Shown piece after piece: positions 27,306 to 38,339 of a DNA stretch of 64,000 nt. The stretch's first letter is position 1. Each line of letters starts with the position of its first letter. Origin of the DNA: Enoplolaimus lenunculus (taxonomy: Eukaryota; Nematoda; Enoplea; Enoplida; Thoracostomopsidae). Where the stretch lies: contig JASANG010003406.1 in NCBI GenBank assembly GCA_030248215.1, positions 1 to 64,000 on the forward strand, read 5' to 3'. A program made the position numbers and the translations under genes. A model generated the notes under the pieces. The model was given only the letters and a program-made list of their open reading frames with translations, was not told the DNA's origin and did not search any database.

Positions 27306-27614
27306 TGCTTCAAGCGAAACATATCACAATCTGTCCCTACTAGGGTCACTTTTACCTAGTTAAAAATTACAATCGGAATCGGTTCCAGCAAAGTTTCTAG
27401 GTCAACACATGAACAAAATAAACTTGCACTGCACTAGCTAAGTGTTTAAAGTTATCGGCAGTAAATACTATTGCAACTATTACAACAAAAGAAAAACGTT
27501 TTACATAGTAAATATTGAAGTCTGATGAAAGGGATAAAGATATTAACGGGGCAAAATTTAGCCAACCCAATTGCAACTACCACCCTTATAAAAGCGGGCT
27601 TTGCAGAATGCAGG

Positions 27615-27682
27615 TACCGTAGTGACCCGAATAATAGTGGGTCCCCATTTTGAGTCCTAATCAATAGGAGTCCGGGCCCATG
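27615..27682 (+). mobile_element. TACTGTAGTGACCCG-family fragment
   Basis: TACCGTAGTGACCCGAATAA is followed at once by GTGGGTCCCCATTTTGAGTC and CAATAGGAGTCCG. In full-length copies these are the opposite terminal and subterminal blocks in reverse orientation, so this is an internally deleted copy. Confidence 0.55.
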
Positions 27683-27704
27683 TAAACCTTGCTGCCGACT
27701 CACA

Positions 27705-28480
27705 GGATATGGTCGAAGGTTGGATTTCTGAATTTTGGGATCTCGTGATATGGTCGAAAGTGGGATTTTGGGAGTTTGAGATGTCGGGATATGGGGGACT
27801 ATAGGATTTTCAGGATTTTTTAATTAGGGATATATGTCGAAGATGCTATTTTGAGATTTCGGTATATGGTCGAAGGTGGGATTTTGGGATTTTGGGATTT
27901 CGGGATATGGTCGAAGGTGGAATTTTGGGATCTTGGGATTTCGGCAGAAGGGCGATGGTGGGATTTTGGGATTTTGGGATACAGTCGAAGGATGGGATTT
28001 GAGGATTTCAGGATATGGTCGAAGGTGGGATTTTGGGATTTCGGGATATAGTCGAAGGTGGCATTATGGGATTTCGGGATATGGTCGAAGGTGGAATTTT
28101 GGGTTTTCGGGACATGGTCGAAGGTGGGATTTTGGGATTTTGGGATTTCGGGAAATGGTCGATGGTGGAGTTTTGGGATTTTGGGATTACGAGATATTGT
28201 TGAAGATGAGATTTTGGGATTTCGGGATATGATCGAAAGCGGGATTTTGGGATTTCGGGATATATAGTTGAAGGTGGGATTTTGAAAATATGGGATTTCG
28301 AGATATGCGGGGTTTTAGGATATGGTCAATGGTGGGAATTTAGGATTTTGGGATTTCGGAATGTAGTCGAACGTGAGATGGGATTTTGGGATATGGACGA
28401 CGGTTTGATTTTATGATTTTGTAATTTGGTGATATGGTCGAAGGTTGGATTTCGGGATTTTGGGATGTAGTAGAAGGTGA
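27705..28480 (+). repeat. Minisatellite, 36-40-bp units (GGATATGGTCGAAGGTGGGA)
   Basis: About 20 imperfect units have the core GGATATGGTCGAAGGTGGGA followed by one to three copies of TTTTGGGAT and TTTCGG. Variation in the TTTTGGGAT count makes the unit length uneven. All long frames here (repeated GILGFRDMVEGG in one frame) are by-products of the repeat. It adjoins CCTAAG-rich DNA to the right. Confidence 0.93.
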
Positions 28481-28769
28481 AATGCTCGTAAACCTAAGCC
28501 TAAACCTAAGCCTAGACATTAGCCCAAGGCTTTGCCTAAGCCTAAAGCTTAAGTCAAAGCCCAAGGCTAACCATAAGTCTAAGCCTAAAGCTTGAGCCTG
28601 AGCGTAAGATTTGGCCCAATATTCGTTTAAGATCTAATCTATGTTTAACCCAAAGACAGCTTCTAAAGCCTAAGCCAAAGCCTATTCCTACGCCTAAAAT
28701 TTAGCCCAAGGGTCATTTGAAGATTTAATTTATGTTAAACCAAAGCCTATTCTTAATGCCTCGGCCTTA
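28481..28769 (+). repeat. Degenerate CCTAAG-type (TTAGGC complement) DNA, left flank of fold-back 1
   Basis: Many CCTAAGCCTAAAC-type hexamers (28490-28620), then sparser forms (AGCCTAAGCCAAAGCC). Fold-back element 1 starts within it at 28770. Together with 29356-29772 and 31608-31640 this is one interrupted tract. Confidence 0.7.
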
Positions 28770-29355
28770 TGCGGGATTCACGTTATAACCGGGGCAGGTT
28801 TGACACGGTTTGTTCCATGTTGACTCGACGTCAACGTTAAAATTCGGGCTCTTATATATGGTGAACAGACAAAGCCCGAATGTCATATGACATTTAGCTT
28901 ACAGGCCATTGCTCTCAAGTAATCAATGTGTACAAGGAACAGTATGTCACGTGATACTGTGGGACATTTATGCGAATATCATATGATATTCCAAAATTTC
29001 TACGAATATCATATGATATTCAGCGGGACAGTGTAATCTTTGGGTGCTGATAAATGAATGAAATGTCAAACGGCAGAGGTACAGATGTGCTTTAAATATC
29101 AAACACACGCCTGCAAAACCTTTCCGACAGAAAATTGGTTACAACCACAGCTTAATATTTTAAAAATTCAAATTTAACATTCTAGTATCATATGATATTC
29201 AACGGGACAATTTGGGTATGTAATACCTGAAGCATGCAAACATTTGAAAATATATCATATAATATTCGCAGACAATAGCAGACAAAATGTTACCCAATAG
29301 TCTAATTTTGACAAAACGTATCCCAAGCTGCCCCGGTAATAACGTGAACCCCGCA
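28770..29355. mobile_element. Fold-back element with GCGGGG ends, copy 1 (586 bp)
   Basis: Left end TGCGGGATTCACGTTATAAC, then CGGGGCAG; the right end is its inverse. The subterminal blocks differ: GACTCGACGTCAACGTT on the left, and ATAGCAGACAAAATGTTACC on the right. The interior holds the palindrome GAATATCATATGATATTC near 28976 and 29004, with variants at about 29185 and 29255. No ORF. It interrupts CCTAAG-type DNA. Confidence 0.8.
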
Positions 29356-29772
29356 TGAGCATAAGCTTAAAGATTTAACCCAAGAGCATGTATTCAAGAT
29401 CTAATCTATGTTTGTTTAAAACCTATTCATAAAGCCTCGGCTTAAGCCTAAGCCAATGCTATCTGCGGTCTAATCTACGCTTAAACCAAAGCCTGCTCCT
29501 AGAATCTAAGGTTAAACTTAAGCCTAAGCCTAAGCCTAAGCCTAAGCCTAAGCCTATGCGTATGGATGAGCCTATTTCGAAGCTTAAGCCTAAGCCTGAC
29601 TAAGTCAAAGCCTACGCTTAAGGCTATTAAGGCACCTATAAAATGTGTATCTAAGCTTTACACCACACGTTACGGATAAACACCTAAAACCTAAGCCTGA
29701 GACGGAGCCTTGCATATTCCTAAACCTAAAGCTTGAGCCAAAGGATTGCATAATCCTAAATCTAAGCCTAAT
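29356..29772 (+). repeat. CCTAAG hexamer tract between fold-back elements
   Basis: Contains six perfect AGCCTA units at 29521-29556 and numerous degenerate ones on both sides. This is the purest telomere-like run in the window. The hexamer is the complement of TTAGGC, the nematode telomere repeat. The tract ends in GCCTAAT directly against the GCGGGG end of the next element. Confidence 0.85.
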
Positions 29773-30041
29773 GCGGGGTTCATGTTATAAATGGTGCAGC
29801 TGTGCCACGTTTTGTCACGATGTATATATTGGGTAACATTTTGTCTGCGATGTAACCCAATATGATATTCAAAAAACGGTGGTTGTCTGCTAACATCACG
29901 TATCGGTCACGTTTTGTCTTTCAATATCATATGATATTCCCTACGTTGCCTGTCAATATGATATGATCATTTTGAAAATGTCTACTGAGTCAGCTGCATA
30001 ACTAGATTTGGAATATCATATGATACTAATCGACATGTAAT

Positions 30042-30350
30042 TGGCGGGAAATTCAAATTTCGGCGGGAAATTCAAATTTTAGCGGGAAAATTCAAATTTT
30101 GGCGGCAAATTCAAATTTAGACAGGAAAATTCAAAATTTGGCGGGAAATTCACATTTTGGTGGGAAATTCAAATTTTGGCGGGAAATTCAAATTTTGGCT
30201 GGAAAATAATTCAAATTTTGGCGGCAAATTCAAATTCAGGTGGAAAAATTCAAATTTTGGCGGGAAATTCAAATTTTGGCGCAAAATTCAAATTTGGCGG
30301 GAAATTCAAATTTTGGCAGAAAAATTCGAATTTAGGAGGAATATTCAAAA
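30042..30350 (+). repeat. ~19-bp satellite array, GGCGGGAAATTCAAATTTT, left arm
   Basis: About 16 units of GGCGGGAAATTCAAATTTT with small length changes (AAAATTC, AAATAATTC, CAAATTC variants). It forms part of the left arm of the fold-back element. Frames rich in Asn-Phe-Gly-Gly-Lys here are satellite translations. Confidence 0.92.
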
Positions 30351-30433
30351 TTTTAACTTATTGTATACGTCTTAAACTTCCTAATGGAATATCATATGAT
30401 ACTCCAAATCCGTCTTTGATTATCATATCATGT

Positions 30434-31607
30434 GCGGGGTTCACGTTATAACTGGGGCAGTCGGGTCACGTTTTGTCACATGTTGATTCGACATCAACAT
30501 AAATTTTTGTTACCATCATATGATACGGACAAGCAAAAGTCGAATATCATGTAATATTGCTATACAAAGCACGGGTATTCATGTTATCTCAGCATACAAG
30601 TGTTCGAATGTCACGTGACATAAGCAGACATATTGTGGAATATCATATGGTATTCCAAATTAACAGCATATATGATATGATATTCAAAGACGGATTCAGA
30701 GTATCATATGATATTCCATTATGTAGTTTAAGACGTATACAATCCGCTAAAAGTTTGAATATTCCCTCCCAAATTCGAATTTTCCCGCCAAATTTTGAAT
30801 TTTTACGCCAAAATTTGAATTTCCCGCCAAAATTTTAATTTCTCGCCAAAATTTGAATTTTCAACCAAAATTTGAATTATTTGCCGCCAAAATTTGAATT
30901 TTCAACCAGATTTGAATTTTCCCGCCAAAATTTGAATTTCCCGCCAAAATTTTAATTTCCCGCCGAAATTTGAATTTCCCGCCAAAATGTGAATTTCCCG
31001 CCAAATTTTGAATTTTCCTGTCTAAATTTGAATTTGCCGCCAAAATTTGAATTTTCCCGCCAAAATTTGAATTTCCCGCCAAAATTTGAATTTCCCGCCA
31101 ATTACATGTCGATTAGTATCATATGATATTCCAAATCTAGTTATGCAGCTGACTCAGTAGACATTTTCAAAATGATCATGATATTGACAGACAACGTAAG
31201 GAATATCAAATGATATTGAAAGACAAAACGTGATCGATACGTGATGTGAGCAGACAACCACTGTTTTTTGAATATCATATTGGGTTACATCGCTGACAAA
31301 ATGTTACCCAATATATACAACGTGACAAAACGTGGCCCAGCTGCACCATTTATAACGTGAACACCGCAATATATGCTGTTAATTTGGAATATCATATGAT
31401 ATTCAACAATATGTCTGATTATGTCACGTGACATTCGAACACTTGTATGCTGAGATAACATAAATACCTGTGGTTTGTATAGCAATTCACATGATATTCG
31501 ACTTTTACTTGTCCGTATCATATGATGGTAACAAAAATTTATGTTGATGTCGAATCAACATGTGACAAAACGTGACCCGACTGCCCCAGTTATAACGTGA
31601 ACCCCGC
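30434..31607. mobile_element. Overlapping fold-back element, copy 3 (1174 bp)
   Basis: The left end GCGGGGTTCACGTTATAACT (then GGGGCAGTCGGGTCACG) at 30434-30685 and its inverse at about 31371-31607 share the blocks GTTGATTCGACATCAACAT, CATCATATGATACGGACAAG, TTATCTCAGCATACAAGTGT and GAATGTCACGTGACAT. Because 30690-31367 is the right arm of copy 2, copies 2 and 3 interlock as A-sat-B-sat'-A'-B'. The right end is followed by ATAAGCCTAAACC, that is, telomere-like DNA again. Confidence 0.75.
30765..31105 (-). repeat. ~19-bp satellite array, inverted right arm
   Basis: The reverse complement of the array at 30042-30350 (TTTGAATTTCCCGCCAAAAT units, about 17 copies). One or two units differ in number from the left array, so the two arrays have drifted since the arms formed. 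Confidence 0.92.
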
Positions 31608-31724
31608 ATAAGCCTAAACCCAAGGAATTGCTTTCGATGAATTTTATTGAAATCACAAAATTCCAACTTCCCAAAATTCCAAAATCTCACCACAAACAAA
31701 AAGTATCTATTTTTAGTTGGGACG

Positions 31725-31871
31725 GTGGGATTTTGGGACGGCTCTAAACTATACAGGGCGAGGAGAGCTGGTTAAAAATAACAGTCTGTAACCGAATAAC
31801 AAGAGGGAGGTACCCTCTGGAGAGTCCAAATAAATATCTGCCCCCTCTTTCGGGTCAGTACAGTATCCGAA
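31725..31871 (-). mobile_element. TACTGTAGTGACCCG-family element, partial reverse copy
   Basis: The right edge TTTCGGGTCAGTACAGTA and the blocks CTCTGGAGAGTCCAAATAAA and CTGTAACCGAATAACAAG match 11000-11157. After the TIR, TTGGAATAATTTGCATTGTT (about 31919) also occurs near 7294, so a further shared repeat follows. Confidence 0.65.
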
Positions 31872-32049
31872 AAGAAACGTGTAACCGGATATTCGAAATA
31901 CTATTATGTATAAAAGTGTTGGAATAATTTGCATTGTTTCACCGTTAAAATAGCTGAACATGACAAAAGCAATTTCTATATTCAAACCTGAGTTAAAATA
32001 TTGGACCACATTTCTGCATTCCATGATGATTTAAAATTTTGATTCCTTG

Positions 32050-33510
32050 AAACATGCCAAAATTAAAAGTAAAACTTCAGTGTAGTTTGGTATTTATCGA
32101 AATAATATATAATCTCAAAATTACCCTGTGAAAAATTTGCTTCAAATATGCATCGCGTTGCAAGATTGCATACTGGGCGTCATTTTAAATTCTGATCGCT
32201 TTTTGCTTTCATAAGGCGCAAAGCCTAACTGAGTATGAGTGCAAAAGTACTTTATCAGCGATTCTAGCTGTCTGAATAATGAACGGCTCAGTGAGGCGTT
32301 GGAGAACAACAACCCCATCCTGCTTAATGGCCTTTCAAACTTTCAAAACGCGGAAGGTTCGCAGAAGCCGCAGCCACCCCTTGATAGAAAAAAGTACAAA
32401 ATTGATTCAAAAACTTTGGATGTTTAAAAAGATTCGTCCTACACTTTTTGTTGTGAAATTAATAGTAAATCAGGTACGCTAAAACCAGTCATCGAACATA
32501 GAAAATGACAATTCAAGTCAGCGCGTCGTTTTTATACAGTAATATATACATGAAAAAATATAGACTTCTGAGCTGTTGAAAATAAGTTTTTGTTCCGCTC
32601 TACTGTAGTCCATAAGATCAGAAAAAGTGAAGGTTTAAAAATTGAAATTTAATTGAAATTTTCTGGAGAGGTATGATGAGCCAAATCTGCATTGTCAGAT
32701 ATAGGTATTAAAGGCTAGAGCGGGTCCTGAAGATTGGGACCAATATTACTTTAACAATGTAAACATCCAAAACATATTCCTTAGTTTAAGCCTCCTCAGC
32801 ATAACGAAGACAAGTCTAAAACAAAGCTTAGCCTAAAAGCCCAAGCAAAAAATTACTCTAAAATTCAAGTCTAGTCCATTTCGGTTTAGTCAGAACGAAG
32901 GCACTAGCGGGCAGGCGGCAGCGTAAGTGACTGTGACATTCTTAATCATATTTTATACTTAAACTAAATCACAAACTTAAGAAAGTCCCTGGCACAACAT
33001 AGTCTCTTTTAAAACTTAAGTTTAGCCTAAAAGTGTTGCTTTGCTTTAGGGCGTATAAAGTATAAAATCGAGTTTATGGCGGCTGTTCCGCAATGCTAGT
33101 AGACTTTACCTGGGCCCAACATGACAGTTAAATAATATTTTATATTATTATTGGCTCTGGTTGCACTTTAACGATATAGCTAGGGCTATGTCATCATGCG
33201 GGCGTAAGTATATGTTGTTGTAGGGTGTCTCGATCTGGATTGTGCGACTTGCGGACGCCCAATTTTGGGTATCGGCCGGCATGCAAATGAGATAGAGATA
33301 CCCAGAGTTGAACTTAGAATTTCCGGCGAATAGTTTCCATTTTGCATAGTTTACATAGCTTTGCGGAATGTTGCGAAGTTTAGTTATTTCGGTTAAGCAG
33401 ACAGGATTATAGTTGGAATTCTAAGGTTGCCACGGGGGCTGAAATGTGAAGGCACGCACAGATATTGTATTTGGGGTTGCGCATTGCGGCAAATTTGTGC
33501 AGTATTTTAT
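32050..33510. other. Gene-free stretch
   Basis: Only diverged CCTAAG-like words (about 32780-32890 and 33020-33050) are recognisable. I see no coding exons, tRNA or clear repeat ends on either strand. Confidence 0.5.
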
Positions 33511-33511
33511 A

Positions 33512-33947
33512 TACTGTAGTGACCCGAATAAAAAGGAGGCCTCTCCAGAGGGTTCCCCCTTGTTATTTGGTAACCGACTGTTATTTATTTTTAACCCACG
33601 CTCCGCCGCCCTCCGTTACTGACATATATATCCGGTACTACAATTATCCGTTGGATTAAACGTTTATTTGTCTTGTTTCAATAGCTTGAGCGATAATACA
33701 AGGTTATACTTAGGAATGTACTTTCAAAATTTATGTTCGCTTTAAAGTTTCGAACTCAAATTATTTGGTCCTGGAGTCATTTATGCGCTACAATTAGGGT
33801 TAATTGACATTTAATGACTCTAATTAGGGCTTAGGGACTCTATCCGCTTACGGACTCTTATTAGGGACACGGACTCCTATTGATTCGGACTCAAAATGGG
33901 GATCCCCCTCTCGTATTACCCCCCTCTTATACGGGTCAATACAGTAC
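33512..33947 (+). mobile_element. TACTGTAGTGACCCG-family element, full-length copy (~436 bp)
   Basis: TIRs are TACTGTAGTGACCCGAATAA on the left and the inverse of TACTGTATTGACCCGTATAA on the right. Subterminal blocks: CTCTCCAGAGGGTTCCCCCT, CCACGCTCCGCCGCCC, GGTACTACAATTATCCGTTG, GGACTCTTATTAGGGACACG and GACTCAAAATGGGGATCCCC. No ORF. It is the best copy from which to define the family. Superfamily not assigned. Confidence 0.8.
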
Positions 33948-33959
33948 TTGGGCTTATGG

Positions 33960-36400
33960 AATAAGGTGGACTTTAGGTGAATTCGGGGATTTTGGGAAAA
34001 TCTAGTGATTCTAACGGGGTTAGTCTCACTATACTTTAACCAGAGTATGCCACTCTAACGGGGTTAGTTTGGCAAGAAATTGGTGTAATTCCAAAGGGGT
34101 TAGTATTGCTAGGTTTTTAGGGAGTTTGATGTAATTCTAAGGGGTTAATAGGATTGCACGGTTTTCTGTGAGGCTTGGAGAAATATTGGAATGTTGTGAG
34201 CCAGTGGCTAGATCAAATAGAATTTAGGAGCATCTCACAAATGTTTTCGAATCAGGCTACAACAATTAGGACACTTAACTTGCGTCGTATTGGAGATAAA
34301 AGAAAAAGGATAAACGGAAAAGAGATTTTTTGGAGATAGAAAAGAACGTGCTGTATTGGAAACCCTGGATCAAAACGATCATGTGGTTGAAAATAACAAA
34401 GGAATACAGGCGTCACAAAAGAAAGGGCTGTTATTGGAAATTCAGCATCTAAACGATCATGTGGTTGAAAATAACAGGAGCTTACTAGTGAAATACAGGA
34501 CAGTTGGAAAAGGAACAGGAGTACAGGTGTTGGGAAGAAGGAAAACTTGGGTTTCGGTATTTTCTAAGATTTCGGATCAGGCTACAACAATTAGGACATT
34601 TAACATGTGTCGTAATTCTATTATATTAATAATTGATGTCATGTCGGTATTGGGGTGGGCAGTAAACATTTATACGGCCTCGCTAAATCGGAGAGATAAA
34701 CAATATCAGGTTAGAACTAGAACCAGTCGCTGATTTGGGGGCCTTAAAACTAGAAAATCTTGGAAATTTTTTTGTTATAAAATAATATTAGGTCTCCCTA
34801 CTTTACAATTTCCCTCTCAGAAAGTGTTCTGTATAAATTATGTGGAGCGGGGCACCACCAAAAGTAATATGGGCTGATGTTCTTTCTTCTTGGAACGTAA
34901 AACGGCTCATATATTATAGGTCGAGGAAAGAATGGCATTCGATAAAATAGGAGAGAAACCAAATCAGCTCAATCTCAGGTGTCCAACGCACGCATTTATT
35001 AGACAGTAGCAATCTTCTAATCCGAATATCCAGCACCATTGAAGCAGTTGCATAATAATAAACTATTTTTTAGATTTGTATGTTTTGCGATCTCATATCA
35101 ATCAGCTTGCAGGTCAGAGTACCACCTACTTCACTTCTCGTTTCATGAGAGTTATCTTATCTAAGTATAATTGTAAGCCAGTGAGTGTAACGAGCGAAAA
35201 AATTTGTTGGTATTTAGCAGCCTAGTGGTTATTGTAAGGCCTGTGTAATGTCTAAACAAAGAAATTTAAAAAACCGCGGAAAGTTCGAGTAGTGTCAAAA
35301 TCGCGAGCGAAGCGAGCGAGAAGACAGACGTATTTTGAAACTTCGGCGGTTTTTGTTTCATTCGGTTAGGGTGGGGGCCGGGAGTAGATGCTCTGACCCT
35401 GGTTGCACTAAAAATACCATTTGGCTTCTCGCTGGTTTCGCGCGGCTCCCTTTTCCGAACTTGGTTCCTAGCAAAACCGATCCACCATGCAATTTTAAAT
35501 TAGTCTGCGCCTTCGGCGCTGTTCAGGTGATTACTAAATATTAAGCATTGCGTCGATAACGGTTTTTGACTTCGCTATCGCTTCGCTCGTGAATTTTTTA
35601 CCGTTAGATATCGTGCCAGACGATGTACCCATATTTTGGATAATCTGTTGTGCGCCATGGTGATCCCGACCAATGTGTAGAACATGGCCGGAACAGTACA
35701 CACAAAAACATTTTCTGATATTCAAGGATTTGTTCTCAAATTCAAGACAATTAGATGTTAATCTAGACTCCACATATATATGCCTTGAATGCACGGCATT
35801 TTCTGAAATTTTTCAGAAATCTGTGTCTGAAATTTTTAACACTTAAATGTCTTATATTTAAGAGTGGGATTTATAATAGGTCAAATTTTACTGAAATACA
35901 AGACAAATATGTCTGAAATATAACACAAACATGTCTGAAATACAACACTTGTTTTGTGGATTTTTGAGGCATATACGTCTTAGAAAAAAGATTTGCTAGA
36001 GAAGTCACCTTCAAAGTTGGAAGTTAAGCTCAACCAAATCCCTACTATTACAACCTAACATACGTCCAAGACGTAAACTTAGTTTTGGGAGAGCCTGAAC
36101 TTAACCCGAAACATTTTTAAAATTCGATTATTTATATACTCTCTTAAGAATATAAACTGAGAAACTTTTACGCATACATAAATCAGAAAATAAATTCTTG
36201 AATATAAAAGACAACAATTCTTGAAAGAAAGAAATCTGTTACTTATAAATTTTAAATGGCAATTTCTTTAATATGAGATATTTTTGTTTAACCATTTTGG
36301 ATACAAATTTCTGAGTTGTTTAAGGCTTTTAATGTCTGAAATAGAAGACGACAATGTTTTGAAAAGTTAAGAAAGTGCGAGTCTTGAAATTTCAAAACAA
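33960..36400. other. Gene-free repeat-bearing stretch
   Basis: Includes short phrases repeated locally: TCTAACGGGGTTAGT variants (34010-34150), GATCATGTGGTTGAAAATAAC twice (about 34377 and 34457), and a direct repeat around CAGGCTACAACAATTAGGAC (about 34253 and 34577). At 35285-35525 is a GC-richer block (CTTCGGCGGTTTTTG, GCGCCTTCGGCGCTG) of repeat character. From 35795 to 36010, TGTCTGAAAT words recur. No gene recognised. Confidence 0.45.
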
Positions 36401-36415
36401 TTTTTTTGTGTGTAG

Positions 36416-36560
36416 TAAGCATATTTCTTAACCTAAACTTAAGCCTAAGCGAAAGCCCACTGGTAAGAATGAGCTTATACTTAAGCCTAAAAAAGCCTTG
36501 TCTCATTAAAAAATACTCTAAAGCAAGCTTACTCTATTGCAGAACCCCAGAAAAACGTTC
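36416..36560 (+). repeat. CCTAAG-bearing dispersed repeat, forward copy
   Basis: CTTAAGCCTAAGCGAAAGCC hexamers are followed by AAAAAATACTCTAAAGCAAG, CTCTATTGCAGAACCCCAG and AAAAACGTTCCGCCCCTGAT, the right half of the family defined at 45030-45178. Confidence 0.65.
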
Positions 36561-37689
36561 CGCCCCTGATCTTACAGGGGTCATGATTCTATAACAGAGA
36601 TTAGCCCAATTAACAGTCTTTCAAGCAAAAATCCAATGCACTATAGAGTCACTAAAGTTCTAAGTTTAAATATTTTGTTTCTAACAGTTAAATTTAAATT
36701 TTGTATATGTTTTACTTTATTATCGTCGACCAGCGCGAGCCCTATTAATATCTTTACTATTAATACCGCAATGTTAACCCTATCACAATTTCATTTTAAA
36801 TTAAAGATACTCAAACGTATCATAAACGACATGCGACAAATAGTCAGTCTACACGTTTGCCTTGCGCAATTTTTTGTTGAAATTTTAGAAACCCAATTTC
36901 TGCGGAAAATATTTACTTCTCAAGGATGAGAATTTGTGACGCAAAAAAAATTTAAAAAAGTATACTTTCTTTTATTTAAAAGTATCAAATTCCAATATGC
37001 AACAATATTCCTTCCAGTTTCGCCTCCACCACAAAATGTTCATTCTAAAATTTCAGTAACCATCGGTAGTTTTTATTGATCAAATATTGATAATATATAT
37101 TTTAGAGCATACACCTACACATTTATGCAGAAGTTGAGTTATTATTGTGTTATTTATGTTTGTTAGTTGAAGTAGACTGTTGAGGTTAACTAAAAGCATT
37201 ACAATTAATTTTTTCAACAGCTGCATGAAAATAGCTGTTTTAGTCTTGAGCAACGGGAAATTTTAATTGAAAACGCTCCTCAGGCTTTTGGTTTAAGCTT
37301 ATGTTTAGTTCAGGAAAAGGTTACAAAAAGGCTTGCCTAAGCTTCAGCGTAGCTAAACCCTTTATCTAAGCATTTTTGCGAAAAATAAGCCAAAGCTTTA
37401 ACTTGAAATAATAGGATCAGATCGAAAATTAGTTTATCGATCCGATCATAAGCTAAAACGATCCAATCAATATATTTTTCGATCAGTTTCGGCCAATCCT
37501 TAAATTGCTCATTGGACCAGTTACGTGTTGCGCTATTAAGGAATGCTGCTTTCTTACAAATAGCAAGAGTGGTCCACGTTCGCGCTCCAAAGCATGGTGC
37601 AGGAAAATACGAATTTTGTTTCGAGGCAAATACATTTCATTCAGCATAAATGATTCGTTTAACTGTTATTCAAATCTCCTTTGTTTTGG

Positions 37690-38158
37690 CTCTTTATGGC
37701 CCAGGTACTGTTCTGACCAGATTAAGAGGGTTGGACTGATAATTATTTTGGCCTCTTCAGAGGGTACCCCCTGTTATTCGGTTACGAACTGTTATTTAAT
37801 ATTAACGCATGCTCCGCCACCCTTCGTTATTGGTATATATGCGGTATTGCAATTATCCGTTGAATTAAACGATTATTTTAGTCTTGTATCAAAAGCTTGA
37901 GCGATAAAGCAAGGTTACACTTAGGATTGTTTGCACTTGCAAAACTTAAGTATGCTTTAAAGTTTTGAACTGAACTTAATGCGGTCCTGGAGTCATTTAT
38001 GCACCACAATTAGGGACAATTGACATGTATAGACTTTAATTAGGGTTTAAGTACTCTATCCGCTTACAAACTCTTTTTAGGGATACGGACTCCTATCGAT
38101 TGGGACTCAAAATGGGGACCCCCTCTTATTACCTCCTCTTATTCGGGTCACAACAGTA
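37690..38158 (+). mobile_element. TACTGTAGTGACCCG-family element, decayed left end
   Basis: The right end TTATTCGGGTCACAACAGTA is intact. Blocks CCTCTTCAGAGGGTACCCCC, GCATGCTCCGCCACCC, GCAATTATCCGTTGAATTAA and GGGACTCAAAATGGGGACCC follow the order of 33512-33947. The left TIR (GTACTGTTCTGACCAGATTA) is diverged. Confidence 0.75.
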
Positions 38159-38204
38159 TAAGGTCGATTGTTTTCTCAGATGAGCCCACCAAAAACTAAA
38201 GGGC

Positions 38205-38330
38205 CAATGTATAGAACATCCTAAGCCTAAGCTTATGCCTAAGCCTAAACCTACGCCTAAGCAAAAAAGTTAGTCTAAAGTTTAAACTGATTCTATTACA
38301 GCCCCGCCAAAAAACTATCCGGCCCTAAGT
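38205..38330 (+). repeat. CCTAAG-bearing dispersed repeat, forward copy
   Basis: GGGCCAATGTATAGAACATC is followed by CCTAAGCCTAAGCTTATGCC hexamers, then CTATTACAGCCCCGCC and AAAAACTATCCGGCCC, the ordered blocks of the family at 45030-45178. Confidence 0.65.
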
Positions 38331-38339
38331 TTTTGAAAA

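Larger units (their letters stand above)
29773..31367. mobile_element. Fold-back element with inverted satellite arms, copy 2 (1595 bp)
   Basis: The arm 29773-30425 reappears inverted at about 30690-31367. The order is the GCGGGG terminus, the ATTGGGTAACATTTTGTCTGC block, AATATCATATGATATTCC palindromes, CTACTGAGTCAGCTGCATAA, ATCGACATGTAATTGGCGGG, the satellite array, and GTATACGTCTTAAACTTCC (inverted at 30724-30742). Between the arms lies a ~250-bp piece (30434-30685) that is itself the left end of the overlapping element 30434-31607. The arms are long and similar, so a single strand could fold into a hairpin of about 600 bp. Confidence 0.8.

Noticed and set aside
27851-28267. Several overlapping Gly/Phe/Trp-rich frames that look like a repeat protein
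   Set aside because: They are translations of the 36-40-bp minisatellite in three frames. The nucleotide repeat varies in length without regard to codons.
29521-29556. True interstitial telomere (fusion point or chromosome end)
   Set aside because: Only six perfect hexamers, surrounded by degenerate ones, and the same hexamers sit in a dispersed repeat elsewhere in the window.
30157-31082. Asn/Phe/Gly/Lys-rich repeated frames on both strands
   Set aside because: Translations of the ~19-bp GGCGGGAAATTCAAATTTT satellite and its inverse; no selection for a frame.
27705-31607. CRISPR-like array
   Set aside because: The repeats are direct minisatellite and inverted transposon arms without unique spacers of constant length, and the genome is eukaryotic.
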